Shown here in pieces: positions 17,046 through 25,861 of a DNA stretch of 64,000 nucleotides (its first letter is position 1; each line of letters starts with the position of its first letter). The position numbers and the translations under genes are program-made. This stretch comes from Serratia ureilytica (lineage in GTDB: Bacteria > Pseudomonadota > Gammaproteobacteria > Enterobacterales > Enterobacteriaceae). A model generated the notes under the pieces. It did not search any database, was not told the origin of the DNA, and was given only the letters and a program-made list of their open reading frames with translations. Location: NCBI RefSeq assembly GCF_013375155.1, contig NZ_JABXOF010000011.1, positions 1 to 64,000 on the forward strand, in the 5' to 3' direction.

Positions 17046-17821
17046 CACTGTTCCTGGCTGCCTTTATAAATGGAATTAAGGGTTGAGACATCTGCGCCAC
17101 CTTCAAGCATCAAGCTGGTTCTTCCCATGTTTCTCCAACCGCGAATATAGTCTGTATTGATGTAGCGAAATAATCGCCAGGCTTCTGGTTTCAGCGACAG
17201 TTTTAGTAAACCATAGCCTGATAACAGTAAGTCTACGCCACCTAACGCCATGTCTGCTGCTGAATGGGAATAGCCTAGCGTTGAAGCCGCAGAACGGTAC
17301 ATCATTCGGCCTGGACCAATAGTATTCTTGCCAAATAACAGCGTATAACCGTTTTCGTAGACATTATTGATGCCATTGATTAAAAGTAACGTTCCTGGAA
17401 TGGCTCCGACGCCAGTCCAATCCAAGCCCACGCCGAGTAAAATTTGTGCTATTCCCGAGAGGAAGCCAACGCCGGCTAACACGTAGGTCACTACGGCGTC
17501 ATGACTGACTTTCTTTCTCATTACGGCATAAGGTGTCACGGCGTCAGTTCGCAATAAGCGCTCTTGCTCAGAAAGCGATTGATATTCTTGCTTCATTTCT
17601 CTCATTGCAACATTCGCCGCTTCACCTACTTGTTGGCATTTTTGCAATTTATCATTCACAAAGCAGTGCATCTCATGTCTGAAGGCATTACCGACTGTCC
17701 GATCTTTTAAAAAGTCCCTATTAACGCGCTCTGAGAGTTCTAAAAGCATACGTCCTTGTTGACGAGCCATCGTTTGCGAGTAGGTATTTAAACGTTCCTT
17801 TAGTAACAGTGGATTATCCAT
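17045..17821 (-). CDS. DUF4225 domain-containing protein
   Basis: 258 residues. The N-terminal half is helical and charged. A hydrophobic region follows (about 107-150, VVTYVLAGVGFLSGIAQILLGVGLDWTGVGAIPG), then INNVYENGYTLLFGK and a C-terminal block GPGRMMYRSAASTLGYSHSAADMALGGVDLLLSGYGLL characteristic of DUF4225. Family function is unknown to me. GGGAGGAA precedes ATG 17821; the frame is open further upstream. The lower GC content suggests horizontal acquisition. It is coupled to the small membrane protein downstream. Confidence 0.75.
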   Translation of the reverse strand: MDNPLLLKERLNTYSQTMARQQGRMLLELSERVNRDFLKDRTVGNAFRHEMHCFVNDKLQKCQQVGEAANVAMREMKQEYQSLSEQERLLRTDAVTPYAVMRKKVSHDAVVTYVLAGVGFLSGIAQILLGVGLDWTGVGAIPGTLLLINGINNVYENGYTLLFGKNTIGPGRMMYRSAASTLGYSHSAADMALGGVDLLLSGYGLLKLSLKPEAWRLFRYINTDYIRGWRNMGRTSLMLEGGADVSTLNSIYKGSQEQ

Positions 17822-18097
17822 TTTTCTTTGTTCCTCCCTGGATTTCGACCGAAAAACAGCCACACCATAACGCAACGCCAGAAGCATGATCAACTTTTGC
17901 TGATTTTAAGAGGGAAGGCTTGAACGCGCTGAGGGTGCGAAGCGTGGCGCGTGGAGGCATCACGATGCGGAGTTGGGCAACCCTGATCCCTCGACTAAAC
18001 TGGTCTGTTCACTGCGCTTGTTTTCGCACTTTCTTAAGTATATCGAGAAAATCAGGTATATTGTCCTTCGGTTTTTAGCTACCAAGAAAAAATTACT

Positions 18098-19297
18098 ATG
18101 ATTATCAAACCTAAAATTCGTGGTTTTATCTGCACCACCGCTCACCCGGCAGGCTGTGAAGCCAACGTCCGTGAGCAAATCGCCTACGTTAAGTCGCGCG
18201 GCGAACTGAAAAACGGGCCTAAAAAGGTGCTGGTCATTGGTGCATCCACCGGTTACGGTCTGGCCTCGCGCATCAATGCCGCTTTCGGCAGCGGTGCGGC
18301 CACCATCGGCGTATTTTTCGAGAAGCCTGGCAGCGAAGGCAAAACCGGTTCCGCCGGTTGGTACAACTCCGCCGGTTTCGACAAGGCAGCTAAAGAAGAA
18401 GGCCTGTACGCGAAAAGCATCAACGGCGACGCATTTTCCAACGAGTGCCGTCAGACCGTTATCGATCTGATCAAGAAAGACCTGGGTCAGGTTGACCTGG
18501 TGGTTTACTCGCTGGCTTCGCCGGTGCGTAAGATGCCGGAAACCGGCGAAGTGGTGCGTTCCGCACTGAAGCCGATCGGCGAGCCGTACAAATCCGTCGC
18601 GCTGGACACCAACAAAGACGTGCTGGTTGAGGCCGTGGTCGAGCCGGCCAACGAGCAAGAAATCGCCGACACCGTGAAGGTGATGGGCGGCCAGGACTGG
18701 CAGCTGTGGATGGACGCGCTGGACGAAGCGGGCGTGCTGGCGGATAACGCGCAGTCTGTCGCTTACTCCTACATTGGTACCGATCTGACCTGGCCAATCT
18801 ATTGGCACGGTACGCTGGGCAAGGCGAAAGAAGATCTGGATCGCGCGGCGCACGCCATCAACCAGAAGCTGCAGGCCAAAGGCGGCGCGGCTTACGTTGC
18901 GGTGCTCAAGTCGGTGGTGACGCAGGCTTCTTCCGCCATTCCGGTGATGCCGCTGTATATCTCCATCGTGTTCAAGATCATGAAGGAGCAGGGCATTCAC
19001 GAAGGCTGCATCGAGCAGATCCAGCGTCTGTTCGCCACCAAGCTGTACAGCGGTGCGGCGCCGGATACCGACGAGAAACACCGTCTGCGCCTGGATGACT
19101 GGGAACTGCGTGACGAAGTGCAGGAAACCTGCCGTGAAATCTGGAAGCAGCTGAACGACAGCAACATCAACGAACTGACCGATTACCAGGGCTACAAGGC
19201 GGAATTCCTGCGCCTGTTCGGCTTCGGTCTGCAGGGCGTTGATTACGATGCCGATCTGAGCGGCGAAGCCAACTTCGATGTGATCGAACTGGTCTAA
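18098..19297 (+). CDS. fabV: NADH-dependent enoyl-ACP/trans-2-enoyl-CoA reductase FabV
   Basis: 399 residues, the usual FabV length. It catalyses the last reduction of fatty-acid elongation and, being insensitive to triclosan, confers intrinsic resistance in species that carry it. The cofactor-binding motif [12 protein letters not shown] lies near residue 48, and the Y-x8-K catalytic motif is visible in [11 protein letters not shown] around 234-244. GC and codon use are core-like. It stands alone with its own terminator; a TATATT at 18057-18062 may be its -10. Confidence 0.96.
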   Translation: MIIKPKIRGFICTTAHPAGCEANVREQIAYVKSRGELKNGPKKVLVIGASTGYGLASRINAAFGSGAATIGVFFEKPGSEGKTGSAGWYNSAGFDKAAKEEGLYAKSINGDAFSNECRQTVIDLIKKDLGQVDLVVYSLASPVRKMPETGEVVRSALKPIGEPYKSVALDTNKDVLVEAVVEPANEQEIADTVKVMGGQDWQLWMDALDEAGVLADNAQSVAYSYIGTDLTWPIYWHGTLGKAKEDLDRAAHAINQKLQAKGGAAYVAVLKSVVTQASSAIPVMPLYISIVFKIMKEQGIHEGCIEQIQRLFATKLYSGAAPDTDEKHRLRLDDWELRDEVQETCREIWKQLNDSNINELTDYQGYKAEFLRLFGFGLQGVDYDADLSGEANFDVIELV

Positions 19298-19319
19298 GCG
19301 CGTCGAGCGGTCAAACAAG

Positions 19320-19345
19320 GTCGGGTTAGCCCGGCCTTTTTTATT
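19320..19345 (+). terminator. Terminator of fabV
   Basis: GGTCGGG TTA GCCCGGCC type hairpin followed by TTTTTTATT. Confidence 0.82.
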
Positions 19346-19396
19346 GTCCGCGCGTTGGCGACCACCGCCTGACTCATCAGTCCACTTGATCATTGA

Positions 19397-19433
19397 CAGC
19401 AATAAATTATCGTTTTACGATAATTTATTGCTG
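19397..19433. promoter_or_regulatory. Perfect 16-bp inverted repeat, likely operator
   Basis: CAGCAATAAATTATCG (19397-19412), a 5-base spacer TTTTA, and its exact reverse complement (19418-19433). It ends 21 bases before the DUF2975 start. It is AT-rich with no T tract, so it resembles an operator more than a terminator. The likely ligand is the XRE regulator encoded in the same operon. Confidence 0.7.
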
Positions 19434-19454
19434 TTGATTAAGGGATAGAAAATT

Positions 19455-20018
19455 ATGGGCGCTGCGCCAAGGATCCATCTGCCGCTGTATGTGCGTTGTC
19501 TGTGTTTACTCATTATGGCGATGCTGATCGTCAGCACCGGCGTTGAGATGTTCATCATCGTGCGGGACTGGCTGCAGGGCGTAGCCTATCGCGATATCGT
19601 CGCCTCTTACCGGGAATATTACCCGGAGCTGCTCGCCTACGCGATCCCGCAGCAACGCTGGGCGCTGTTCGCCACGCTGGTTATCGACATGCTCGGTTAT
19701 TTGCCCTATTACAGCGCGCTGCTGTGCGGCGCCGGGCTATTTTATCAATTCTTCCGCGGCAACGTGTGGCATCGCAACAATATGGTGCTGTTGCAGATCA
19801 TTGGCATCTTGCTGATCGTCGATGTGTTGTTCCCGTCGTTAGCCGGTCTGCTGCAGGTGATGGTATTGACCGCCGATGAAAAAATGCTGTTTATCCTTTA
19901 TTATGGCGTCAATAGCGAGTCGGTGCGCTCGCTGATCGTAGGCTGCGCAATCCTGGTATTTAGCCGGGTATTTCTGGAAGCGTTGCGGCTGAATGAAGAA
20001 CAGCTTTCTTTCGTGTGA
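19455..20018 (+). CDS. DUF2975 membrane protein
   Basis: 187 residues with four hydrophobic segments (about 11-32, 65-100, 112-135, 155-178) typical of DUF2975. These proteins are regularly encoded next to a small Cro/CI-like regulator, as here, where the regulator starts eight bases after the stop. The role is unknown; a membrane sensor or antagonist of the regulator is plausible. A perfect inverted repeat at 19397-19433 in the leader suggests autoregulation. Confidence 0.82.
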   Translation: MGAAPRIHLPLYVRCLCLLIMAMLIVSTGVEMFIIVRDWLQGVAYRDIVASYREYYPELLAYAIPQQRWALFATLVIDMLGYLPYYSALLCGAGLFYQFFRGNVWHRNNMVLLQIIGILLIVDVLFPSLAGLLQVMVLTADEKMLFILYYGVNSESVRSLIVGCAILVFSRVFLEALRLNEEQLSFV

Positions 20019-20025
20019 GAATAGA

Positions 20026-20241
20026 GTGGCAATAATCGTAAGTCTTGATGTCATGTTGGCCAAAAGGAAGATGCGTTCAAAGGAGCTGGCGGAGCAGGTG
20101 GGGATCACCGAGCAAAACCTGTCTCTGTTGAAAAACGGCAAGGTCAAGGGAGTCAGGCTGGAAACGCTGGACAAGATCTGCCGCATTCTCGACTGCCAGC
20201 CTGGCGATCTGCTGGCCTGGCAGCCGGACGGCGAAGAGTAA
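20026..20241 (+). CDS. Small XRE-family transcriptional regulator
   Basis: About 71 residues, an almost bare helix-turn-helix of the YozG/Cro type: MLAKRKMRSKELAEQVGITEQNLSLLKNGKVKGVRLETLDKICRILDCQPGDLL. GTG 20026 gives the usual length for DUF2975 partners; an ATG at 19993 overlapping the upstream gene is possible. It is probably co-transcribed with the DUF2975 gene and binds the inverted repeat ahead of it. Confidence 0.85.
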   Translation: MAIIVSLDVMLAKRKMRSKELAEQVGITEQNLSLLKNGKVKGVRLETLDKICRILDCQPGDLLAWQPDGEE

Positions 20242-20468
20242 GATCCCAGCGCACTCGGAAGTGCGCTGAGCCTGCTGGCCCATTTCTGCGATTAGCGTTG
20301 TCTTATTGAACGATATTTTTTTGATTCAGGTTAATTAAAATAACGGGTGATTAACACTTGCGTATTCTTTTTGTCGCAGGCGATTGCATGCGGCGAAAGT
20401 TATTAAACTAAATAAACTCGTTTTTCATTTACCGTCACTACCAATAGCGTTATTTTAAGGGAAATAGT

Positions 20469-20708
20469 ATGACATGGCGTAATTCTCTTCTGGCATTGTG
20501 TCTTGTATTAAACGGATGCAGTGCCATTCACCCCACTGTTTCATCCTCATCCTCCTCCACTCACTGGGGGAATTGGGGAACACCGCAGCCCGCAACGCGA
20601 GAACAGAAACAGCGCATTATCGCCGGCGAATCCGCCGCTGCCGTGCTGAATGAAGGCCGGGTCGGTATCGGCGGTACGCTGGACTGGTCGAAAATAGGGG
20701 GGCGCTAA
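20469..20708 (+). CDS. Small putative lipoprotein
   Basis: 79 residues. The signal peptide MTWRNSLLALCLVLNGC ends in a lipobox (LNGC); a Ser-rich linker (SSSSSST) and a short domain ending GIGGTLDWSKIGGR follow. TAAGGGAAATAGT precedes the ATG. I do not recognise the family. It is the first of four small exported-protein genes reading in the same direction up to 22034. Confidence 0.72.
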   Translation: MTWRNSLLALCLVLNGCSAIHPTVSSSSSSTHWGNWGTPQPATREQKQRIIAGESAAAVLNEGRVGIGGTLDWSKIGGR

Positions 20709-20878
20709 CCGCCGCTCTTTATTCGGCGGGGCGGCAGACGTTATCTCAAAGATATTGTGGAACGGTTTATTATTAATTCGCTACTCTGTTTTTCCGATGC
20801 GTTATTTATCTTTAAACGATGAATCTCTGCTTGTTGAATATATATCAACATACCCAGACATCCTTACAGGAGTTTTCA

Positions 20879-21178
20879 ATGGCAAAGCGTATTGTCGCCA
20901 TGTTGATAATGTCGTTGTTGAGTCTGCAAGCAAATGCGGCCCGTTACGATCGGCAATGCGAGGGAATTTCTCCCGTGCTGTTTCAGAAGAAATTGAAAGA
21001 GCTGGCGCATGGCCTGCGACAAGAGATGGCTGAGCCGACCCCGCCCACGGAGAATGAGGCCGAAACCTTGGCGCGTCTGGCGGAATGCGATGCCGAAAAC
21101 GCGAAAGCGCCGGCGACGGGAGGGCAACATGCGCCCGATCCCGCGGAGCCTCAGGTGTCTTCACTCAACGGCTGTTGA
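20879..21178 (+). CDS. Small exported protein, 99 residues
   Basis: The signal peptide MAKRIVAMLIMSLLSLQANA is followed by a short helical mature part with three Cys (QCEG, AECD and the C-terminal NGC). AGGAG lies seven bases before ATG 20879. I do not recognise the family. It sits in a run of small secreted proteins with similar length and architecture. Confidence 0.68.
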   Translation: MAKRIVAMLIMSLLSLQANAARYDRQCEGISPVLFQKKLKELAHGLRQEMAEPTPPTENEAETLARLAECDAENAKAPATGGQHAPDPAEPQVSSLNGC

Positions 21179-21239
21179 ACGGTTCTCTGCGTCGTTTTTC
21201 GCGGCGCGCCCCAGTCGGCTTATTCATGGAGCTTGTGTA

Positions 21240-21665
21240 TTGAAACTACCTTCGTTAATCGCTGCGGCGCTGGCGCTGCTGGCCTCATTTTGCAGTCAGG
21301 CGTTCATCGATCGCCATTCCTCGCCCGGCGCCTCGACGGAAAGTCCCTCTGCGGCGGGGTGTCCGGCGCGGCTGGATGGCTTGTTGCAGCATATTTGGTT
21401 GGCTGAACAGATTCAGGCGGAGCGCATGCAGCTGGCGCTGCTGCGTGCGGAGCGGGAAGCGTTGGAAATCCGGTTGCAAACGCAGGAAGCGGCGAAACCT
21501 TCCGCGCAGGGGCATCAGAGCGCCCGAACGGCCTGTGAGCAGGGTGCCGATATCGTCCGTTGCCTGTCGCTGCGTCTGCGGCGGACGTCTCTGACGGGGC
21601 CGCATCGGCCGTTTGTCGGCGTTTATTGCCGCGCCTGGCTGAATGGCCGGCCGCTGAATTGCTAA
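21240..21665 (+). CDS. Small exported protein, 141 residues
   Basis: It starts with TTG at 21240, supported by GGAG eight bases upstream. The N-terminal KLPSLIAAALALLASFCSQAF is a signal peptide or anchor. The mature part has a coiled-coil-like stretch (WLAEQIQAERMQLALLRAEREALEIRLQTQE, about 50-82) and four Cys, including the last residue. I do not recognise the family. GC content is core-like. Confidence 0.62.
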   Translation: MKLPSLIAAALALLASFCSQAFIDRHSSPGASTESPSAAGCPARLDGLLQHIWLAEQIQAERMQLALLRAEREALEIRLQTQEAAKPSAQGHQSARTACEQGADIVRCLSLRLRRTSLTGPHRPFVGVYCRAWLNGRPLNC

Positions 21666-21698
21666 AGATGAGAACAGGGATTTGTCAGGAGTTTATCG

Positions 21699-22034
21699 AT
21701 GAAAAGGCTAGTGTTGGTCGGCGTGGCCCTGTGTTGCGCCTGCTTTGCGCAGGCGCGGGTGGATTTGGAATACCACGCGGCGCCGCCGAAGGACAATAAA
21801 GTCCCCGAGGAGTACCAGAAAAAACGCAGCGCGCTGCGCCACAAGGTGTGGAATGTCGACAGCCTGACGCAGGCCAATGAGCAGGCGATTGCACGCGAAC
21901 AGCAGCGCGAGGCCGCAGAAGCCGCCAAGCGGCAGCAGCGTCACCTGGAGCAACAGCAGAAAAAGCGGCGCTGCCTGCGGATACACTCGAAAGATCCTCA
22001 CCGCGAGGCGAGGTGTTACATGTACAACTTCTAG
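21699..22034 (+). CDS. Small exported coiled-coil protein, 111 residues
   Basis: The signal peptide MKRLVLVGVALCCACFAQA is followed by a highly charged helical segment (QANEQAIAREQQREAAEAAKRQQRHLEQQQKKRR, about 58-92) and a Cys-containing tail ending ARCYMYNF. I do not recognise the family. It is the last of the four small exported-protein genes and is convergent with dcuR across a GC hairpin. Confidence 0.66.
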   Translation: MKRLVLVGVALCCACFAQARVDLEYHAAPPKDNKVPEEYQKKRSALRHKVWNVDSLTQANEQAIAREQQREAAEAAKRQQRHLEQQQKKRRCLRIHSKDPHREARCYMYNF

Positions 22035-22044
22035 CTTTCAACGT

Positions 22045-22065
22045 CCGGGCGCTTTCTGCGCCCGG
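22045..22065. terminator. Hairpin between the small-protein cluster and dcuR
   Basis: CCGGGCGC/GCGCCCGG with a TTTCT loop, between convergent genes. Confidence 0.65.
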
Positions 22066-22071
22066 CGTCGT

Positions 22072-22791
22072 TTATGCCGGGCGGCAATGCTCTTTCAGCA
22101 TGGCGATCGCGTCCGGCTTCAGCTGATACAGATAGACTGGGCGGCCCGTCGCGCCGTACAGAATGCGGGTGCCGAGAATGCCGCTTTCCGCCAGATAGAT
22201 GAGGTACTTGCGGCAGGACACCCGCGAAATGCCGATGGCGTTGGCCAGGTTGTCGGTGGAGAATTCGCTGTCGTGCTGCTGTTCTATCCACTCGCAGACC
22301 GTGCTCAGGGTGATGCTGGTCAGGCCCTTCGGCAGCTTTTTGCTCTCCTGGCCGCCGGGCTGGCGGCGCAGCAGGCTGTCGACGTCGGCCTGCGAAAACT
22401 CGCGCTGCGCCAGCAGCTGCGACTGTTGTCGATAGCGGCTGAGCGCCTCTTTGAAGCGACTAAACTGGAACGGCTTGATCAGGTAATCCACCACGCCGTA
22501 GTGCAGCGCCTTTTGCACCGTGTTCACATCGCTGGCGGAAGAGATGATGATCACATCGGTCTTCTCGCCGAGCTCGCGCAGGCCGGGCAGCAGATCCAGC
22601 CCGTTCTCCTGCTGCATGTAGATATCCAGCAGCACCAGATCGATGCTGACGCTGGCGTCGGCCAGCAGGGCGCGCGCCTGGCCCAGGGTGGCGACCGTCG
22701 CCTGGCAGTGAAAACCGCCGATCTGGCTCAGGTAATATTTGTTCAGCTCCGCCACCATCGGGTCGTCGTCGACAATCAGTACGTTAATCAT
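22072..22791 (-). CDS. dcuR: C4-dicarboxylate response regulator DcuR
   Basis: A 239-residue CitB-family response regulator. The receiver has acidic residues Asp8-10, phosphoacceptor Asp56 (LVLLDIYM) and Lys106 (LIKPF). The C-terminal HTH reads EFSTDNLANAIGISRVSCRKYLIYL. Segments NGLDLLP, LHYGVVDYLIKPFQ and TGRPVYLY match E. coli DcuR closely. It activates fumarate/succinate transport and respiration genes in E. coli. It overlaps the sensor gene by eight bases. No dcuB or frd genes are in the window, so its targets lie elsewhere. Confidence 0.9.
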   Translation of the reverse strand: MINVLIVDDDPMVAELNKYYLSQIGGFHCQATVATLGQARALLADASVSIDLVLLDIYMQQENGLDLLPGLRELGEKTDVIIISSASDVNTVQKALHYGVVDYLIKPFQFSRFKEALSRYRQQSQLLAQREFSQADVDSLLRRQPGGQESKKLPKGLTSITLSTVCEWIEQQHDSEFSTDNLANAIGISRVSCRKYLIYLAESGILGTRILYGATGRPVYLYQLKPDAIAMLKEHCRPA

Positions 22792-24397
22792 GGGTTTCGC
22801 TCTTGGCCTGATAGGGAAGGTGCACGAAAAATTGGGTCAGCTCGCCCGGTTCGGACTCGACATCGATGCCGCCGCCCAGTTTCTCCAGATGGCTGCGGAT
22901 CAGCGCCAGGCCGATGCCGCGTCCCGTTCCCTTGGTGGAAAATCCGTGTTCAAAGATGTGCGCGGCGATCGCCGGATCGATGCCGGGGCCGTCGTCGCTG
23001 ACGATACAGTGTAATTGATCGTCGTGGTGATGGAAGCTCAGGCCGATCTCGTGGCCTTCAACGCCGTCGATGGCGTCGATGGCGTTTTCGATCAGGTTAC
23101 CGAGCACGCTGATCAGCACGTGCGTGGTTTCCGCGTCGTCGGTTTCCGGCAGCAGGCTGGTTTCCTCGATGGTCAGTTCGATGCCGGCTTCGTGAGCGCG
23201 GCTGATCTTGCCGATGAAGAAGCCCGCCACTTCCGGCGAGTGGATCTTGCGCAGCAGTGCGCCGATCTCTTCCTGGTAGTTGCTGGCGGTATTGATGATG
23301 TAGTTTTCCAACTGCTGATAAGCCTTCATGTGCAGCATGCCGAGTATCACGTGCAGCTTGTTCATAAATTCGTGCGACTGCACCCGTAGGGCATCGGCGT
23401 AGTGCGCCATGCCGCTCAGGCGCTGCAGCAGCCGGCTGACCTCGGTCTTGTCGCGGAAGGTGGCGATGGCGCCGGTCACCTGGCCATTGACGATCACCGG
23501 CACGGTATTGGTCAGCAGTTCGCTGCCGTTGAAGCTGATCTGTCGATCGCGCAGCGGCTTGCCGCTGGCCAGCACTTCCGCCAGATGCAGCTGCGCCGGC
23601 CAATGCTTGCTGGCGGCGTCCAGCAGCAGGTTTTCCACCGGGCCGCTCTGGCGCAGCAGGCGCTTGGCCTCGTCGTTGACGATGGTGATGCGGGAATCAT
23701 TATCGACCGCGATCACGCCTTCTTTAATCGACTGCAGCATGGCGTTGCGCTGCTCGAACAGGTTGGATATTTCGTAAGGCTCGAAACCCAGCATGATGCG
23801 TTTGAGCGCGGAGACCAGGAAAAAAGTGCCCAGGCTGCCGACCAGCGCGGCGAAGGCGATGGTCCAATAGATGATCCAGCGGCTTTCCGCCACCACCCGC
23901 TGCACGGTGTCCAGCGCGATGCCGAGCGCCACCACGCCGATTTGCCGCCGCTGCTCGTCATACACCGGCACGAACACCCGCAGCGCCGGGGCCAGCGTGC
24001 CGCGGTTGATGGCGCTGTTGACGTTGCCCTGCAGCGCTGGCGCCAGATCTTCGCCGATGAAATGTTTGCCGATCAGCCAGGGTTTGGGATGCGAATAGCG
24101 GATGCCCTGCATATCCACCACCACCACGAACAGCAGCTCGTTTTGATGGCGCACCTGCTCGGCGAAGCGCTGCACGGCGCCGCTTTGATCGCGTCGCTGC
24201 AGGCCGTCTATCACGGTGCTCGAGAGCGCCAGCGTGTTGGCGATAGCGATGGCTTTTTGCTGCAGCTGATCTTGCCCTTCGCGGCTCATCTGCACGAAAA
24301 ACAGCGCGAACACCACCAGCAGCACCGAAGCGATGATGGCGGACACCATCAGCGTGATGGAGGTGCTCAGCTTGAGCGGCACCCGTTGTTTTGGCAT
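22784..24397 (-). CDS. dcuS: C4-dicarboxylate sensor histidine kinase DcuS
   Basis: A 537-residue membrane sensor: TM1 (about 15-36), a periplasmic PASp domain containing RYSHPKPWLIGKHF (100-113) and Arg140 at the dicarboxylate site region, TM2 (about 176-198), a cytoplasmic PAS (about 215-320, NAMLQSIKEGVIAVD), phosphoacceptor His342 in SHEFMNKLHVILG, and an HATPase_c domain with ENAIDAI, DDGPGID and GRGIGLAL boxes. FEPYEISNLFEQRN matches DcuS better than CitA/DpiB. The upstream gene of a two-gene operon with dcuR. Confidence 0.9.
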   Translation of the reverse strand: MPKQRVPLKLSTSITLMVSAIIASVLLVVFALFFVQMSREGQDQLQQKAIAIANTLALSSTVIDGLQRRDQSGAVQRFAEQVRHQNELLFVVVVDMQGIRYSHPKPWLIGKHFIGEDLAPALQGNVNSAINRGTLAPALRVFVPVYDEQRRQIGVVALGIALDTVQRVVAESRWIIYWTIAFAALVGSLGTFFLVSALKRIMLGFEPYEISNLFEQRNAMLQSIKEGVIAVDNDSRITIVNDEAKRLLRQSGPVENLLLDAASKHWPAQLHLAEVLASGKPLRDRQISFNGSELLTNTVPVIVNGQVTGAIATFRDKTEVSRLLQRLSGMAHYADALRVQSHEFMNKLHVILGMLHMKAYQQLENYIINTASNYQEEIGALLRKIHSPEVAGFFIGKISRAHEAGIELTIEETSLLPETDDAETTHVLISVLGNLIENAIDAIDGVEGHEIGLSFHHHDDQLHCIVSDDGPGIDPAIAAHIFEHGFSTKGTGRGIGLALIRSHLEKLGGGIDVESEPGELTQFFVHLPYQAKSETHD

Positions 24398-24522
24398 GGC
24401 GGTTCTCCGAATGGCGATATCACGGCGTATTCTAGCGAGGAATGAGGCAAGCTGCAGTTACCGGCAGCAGGTTATAGCATGCTGCCGGGTCGCGAAGGGG
24501 TTATTTTAGTTACAAAAGCGGG

Positions 24523-25365
24523 TCACTGCTGGTGGTAGATCTCCAGCGCCTGTTGGCCGCTGGCGCCTTGATGGATGATCGCCATCAGGGCGCGCACCAC
24601 CTGCGACGGATTGCTGTGTTGATACACGTTGCGGCCATAGACCATGCCGGACGCGCCCTGGGCCATCAGCGCCGCAGATTTCTCCAGCACCGGGCCCAGC
24701 TCCCCCTTGCCGCCGCCGCGCACCAGCGTCGGGCAGCGCGCCGCTTCCACCACGCGGTGGAAATCTTCCACCCGTTCGGTCGGGTCGGCCTTGATGATGT
24801 CGGCGCCCAGTTCGCGCGCCAGCCGCACCAGCGGCACGATCTTTTCCACGTCGCCGAGCGACCCGTAGGCGGCGCCCTGGCCGGCCGGGGCCATCACCAG
24901 CGGTTCGATCATCAGCGGCATGGCGTAGCGATCGCAGGCGTGGCGCAGGCGGCCGATGTTCTCTACGCACTGGCGGAAAATGCCGGGTTCATCCGGGATC
25001 ATATACAGATTGACCACCACCGCGGCGGCGTCCATTTGCAGCGCGGCGAGGATCGGCGCTTCCGGGTTGTGCAACACCGCCCACATCTCACGGTGGCGTG
25101 CTGCGTTATAGGCGTTGCCGACGTCGGTGCGCATCACCAGCGCCGGCTTTTCGCGCTGCGGCGCGCGCTGCAGCAGCTCCGCCTGGCCGTAGTTGACCTG
25201 AATGGCGTCGGGGCGCGCGGCGATCAGGTTGCCCATCACCCGTTCGATATCTTCCAGACCGATTAAGAAATCCGGTTCGTTGGCGATGCCGTGATCGATC
25301 GCCACATCCAGGCACTTGCCGTTATTGAACAGGCGGTTCATCCGCACCTTACTGCTGAGCTGCAT
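24523..25365 (-). CDS. Class I aldolase, FbaB/LsrF (DeoC-like) family
   Basis: A 280-residue TIM-barrel aldolase. Visible landmarks are CLDVAIDHGIANEP near 18-31, a likely Schiff-base Lys in GADIIKADPTE (near 193), and the phosphate-binding end LVRGGGKGE and GMVYGRNVYQH. It resembles LsrF and archaeal-type fructose-bisphosphate aldolase; the exact substrate cannot be read from sequence. AGGAGG precedes the ATG. It is divergent from a ribose-type ABC transporter, so a role in breaking down the imported compound is plausible, but no kinase is nearby. Confidence 0.78.
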   Translation of the reverse strand: MQLSSKVRMNRLFNNGKCLDVAIDHGIANEPDFLIGLEDIERVMGNLIAARPDAIQVNYGQAELLQRAPQREKPALVMRTDVGNAYNAARHREMWAVLHNPEAPILAALQMDAAAVVVNLYMIPDEPGIFRQCVENIGRLRHACDRYAMPLMIEPLVMAPAGQGAAYGSLGDVEKIVPLVRLARELGADIIKADPTERVEDFHRVVEAARCPTLVRGGGKGELGPVLEKSAALMAQGASGMVYGRNVYQHSNPSQVVRALMAIIHQGASGQQALEIYHQQ

Positions 25366-25861
25366 GTCAGGTCCTCCTGAGATAGGGATATGTCCATTAT
25401 TGCCGAGTAAGGATGGTCGGGAAACGCGGAAACCGCAAACTGCGCGCCCGCTCGCAGTTTTTGCCGACGCCCGGCGTGGCGCACGCGCGGGGCGCGTTAC
25501 CCGATGGCTTTCACTGCATTTGTTAGATCCGTGTCATGTTTTTGTTAATAAGCCATTCCAAAACGCATGTTTCGCTTGTTTGGGTTAAAAAGTTTCAATA
25601 ATCTCAATTATGAAATAAATATTTAAAAAAGCGGCGAAGACGCGGCTTGCTCTACCAGGGGTTTATTTCAATTGATTGTTTTTAATCTGTTTTGAGATAT
25701 CGATCACCATTTTGTTCACGGCCTTAATACGGTGATAACGCGGTAATTTCGCCGTATCAAAGGGATAACACCGACCGTAATGTTGTTTGAATGTAAAAAA
25801 TATCTTTCATTAGCTGTCAATCAACAGACCACTTCATTCTAACGATTAAAGGGTAACGAAC
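25366..25861. other. Divergent intergenic region between aldolase and ABC transporter
   Basis: 496 bases without a gene. The 25530-25820 part is AT-rich and must hold the transporter promoter. TTTGAGATATCGATCACC near 25700 resembles a CRP site, but the spacing between half-sites is eight, not six. AAAGGG precedes the first binding-protein gene. Confidence 0.5.

Noticed and set aside
25697-25715. Possible CRP site TTTGAGATATCGATCACC before the ABC operon
   Set aside because: The half-sites are eight bases apart rather than six, so it does not fit the CRP consensus.
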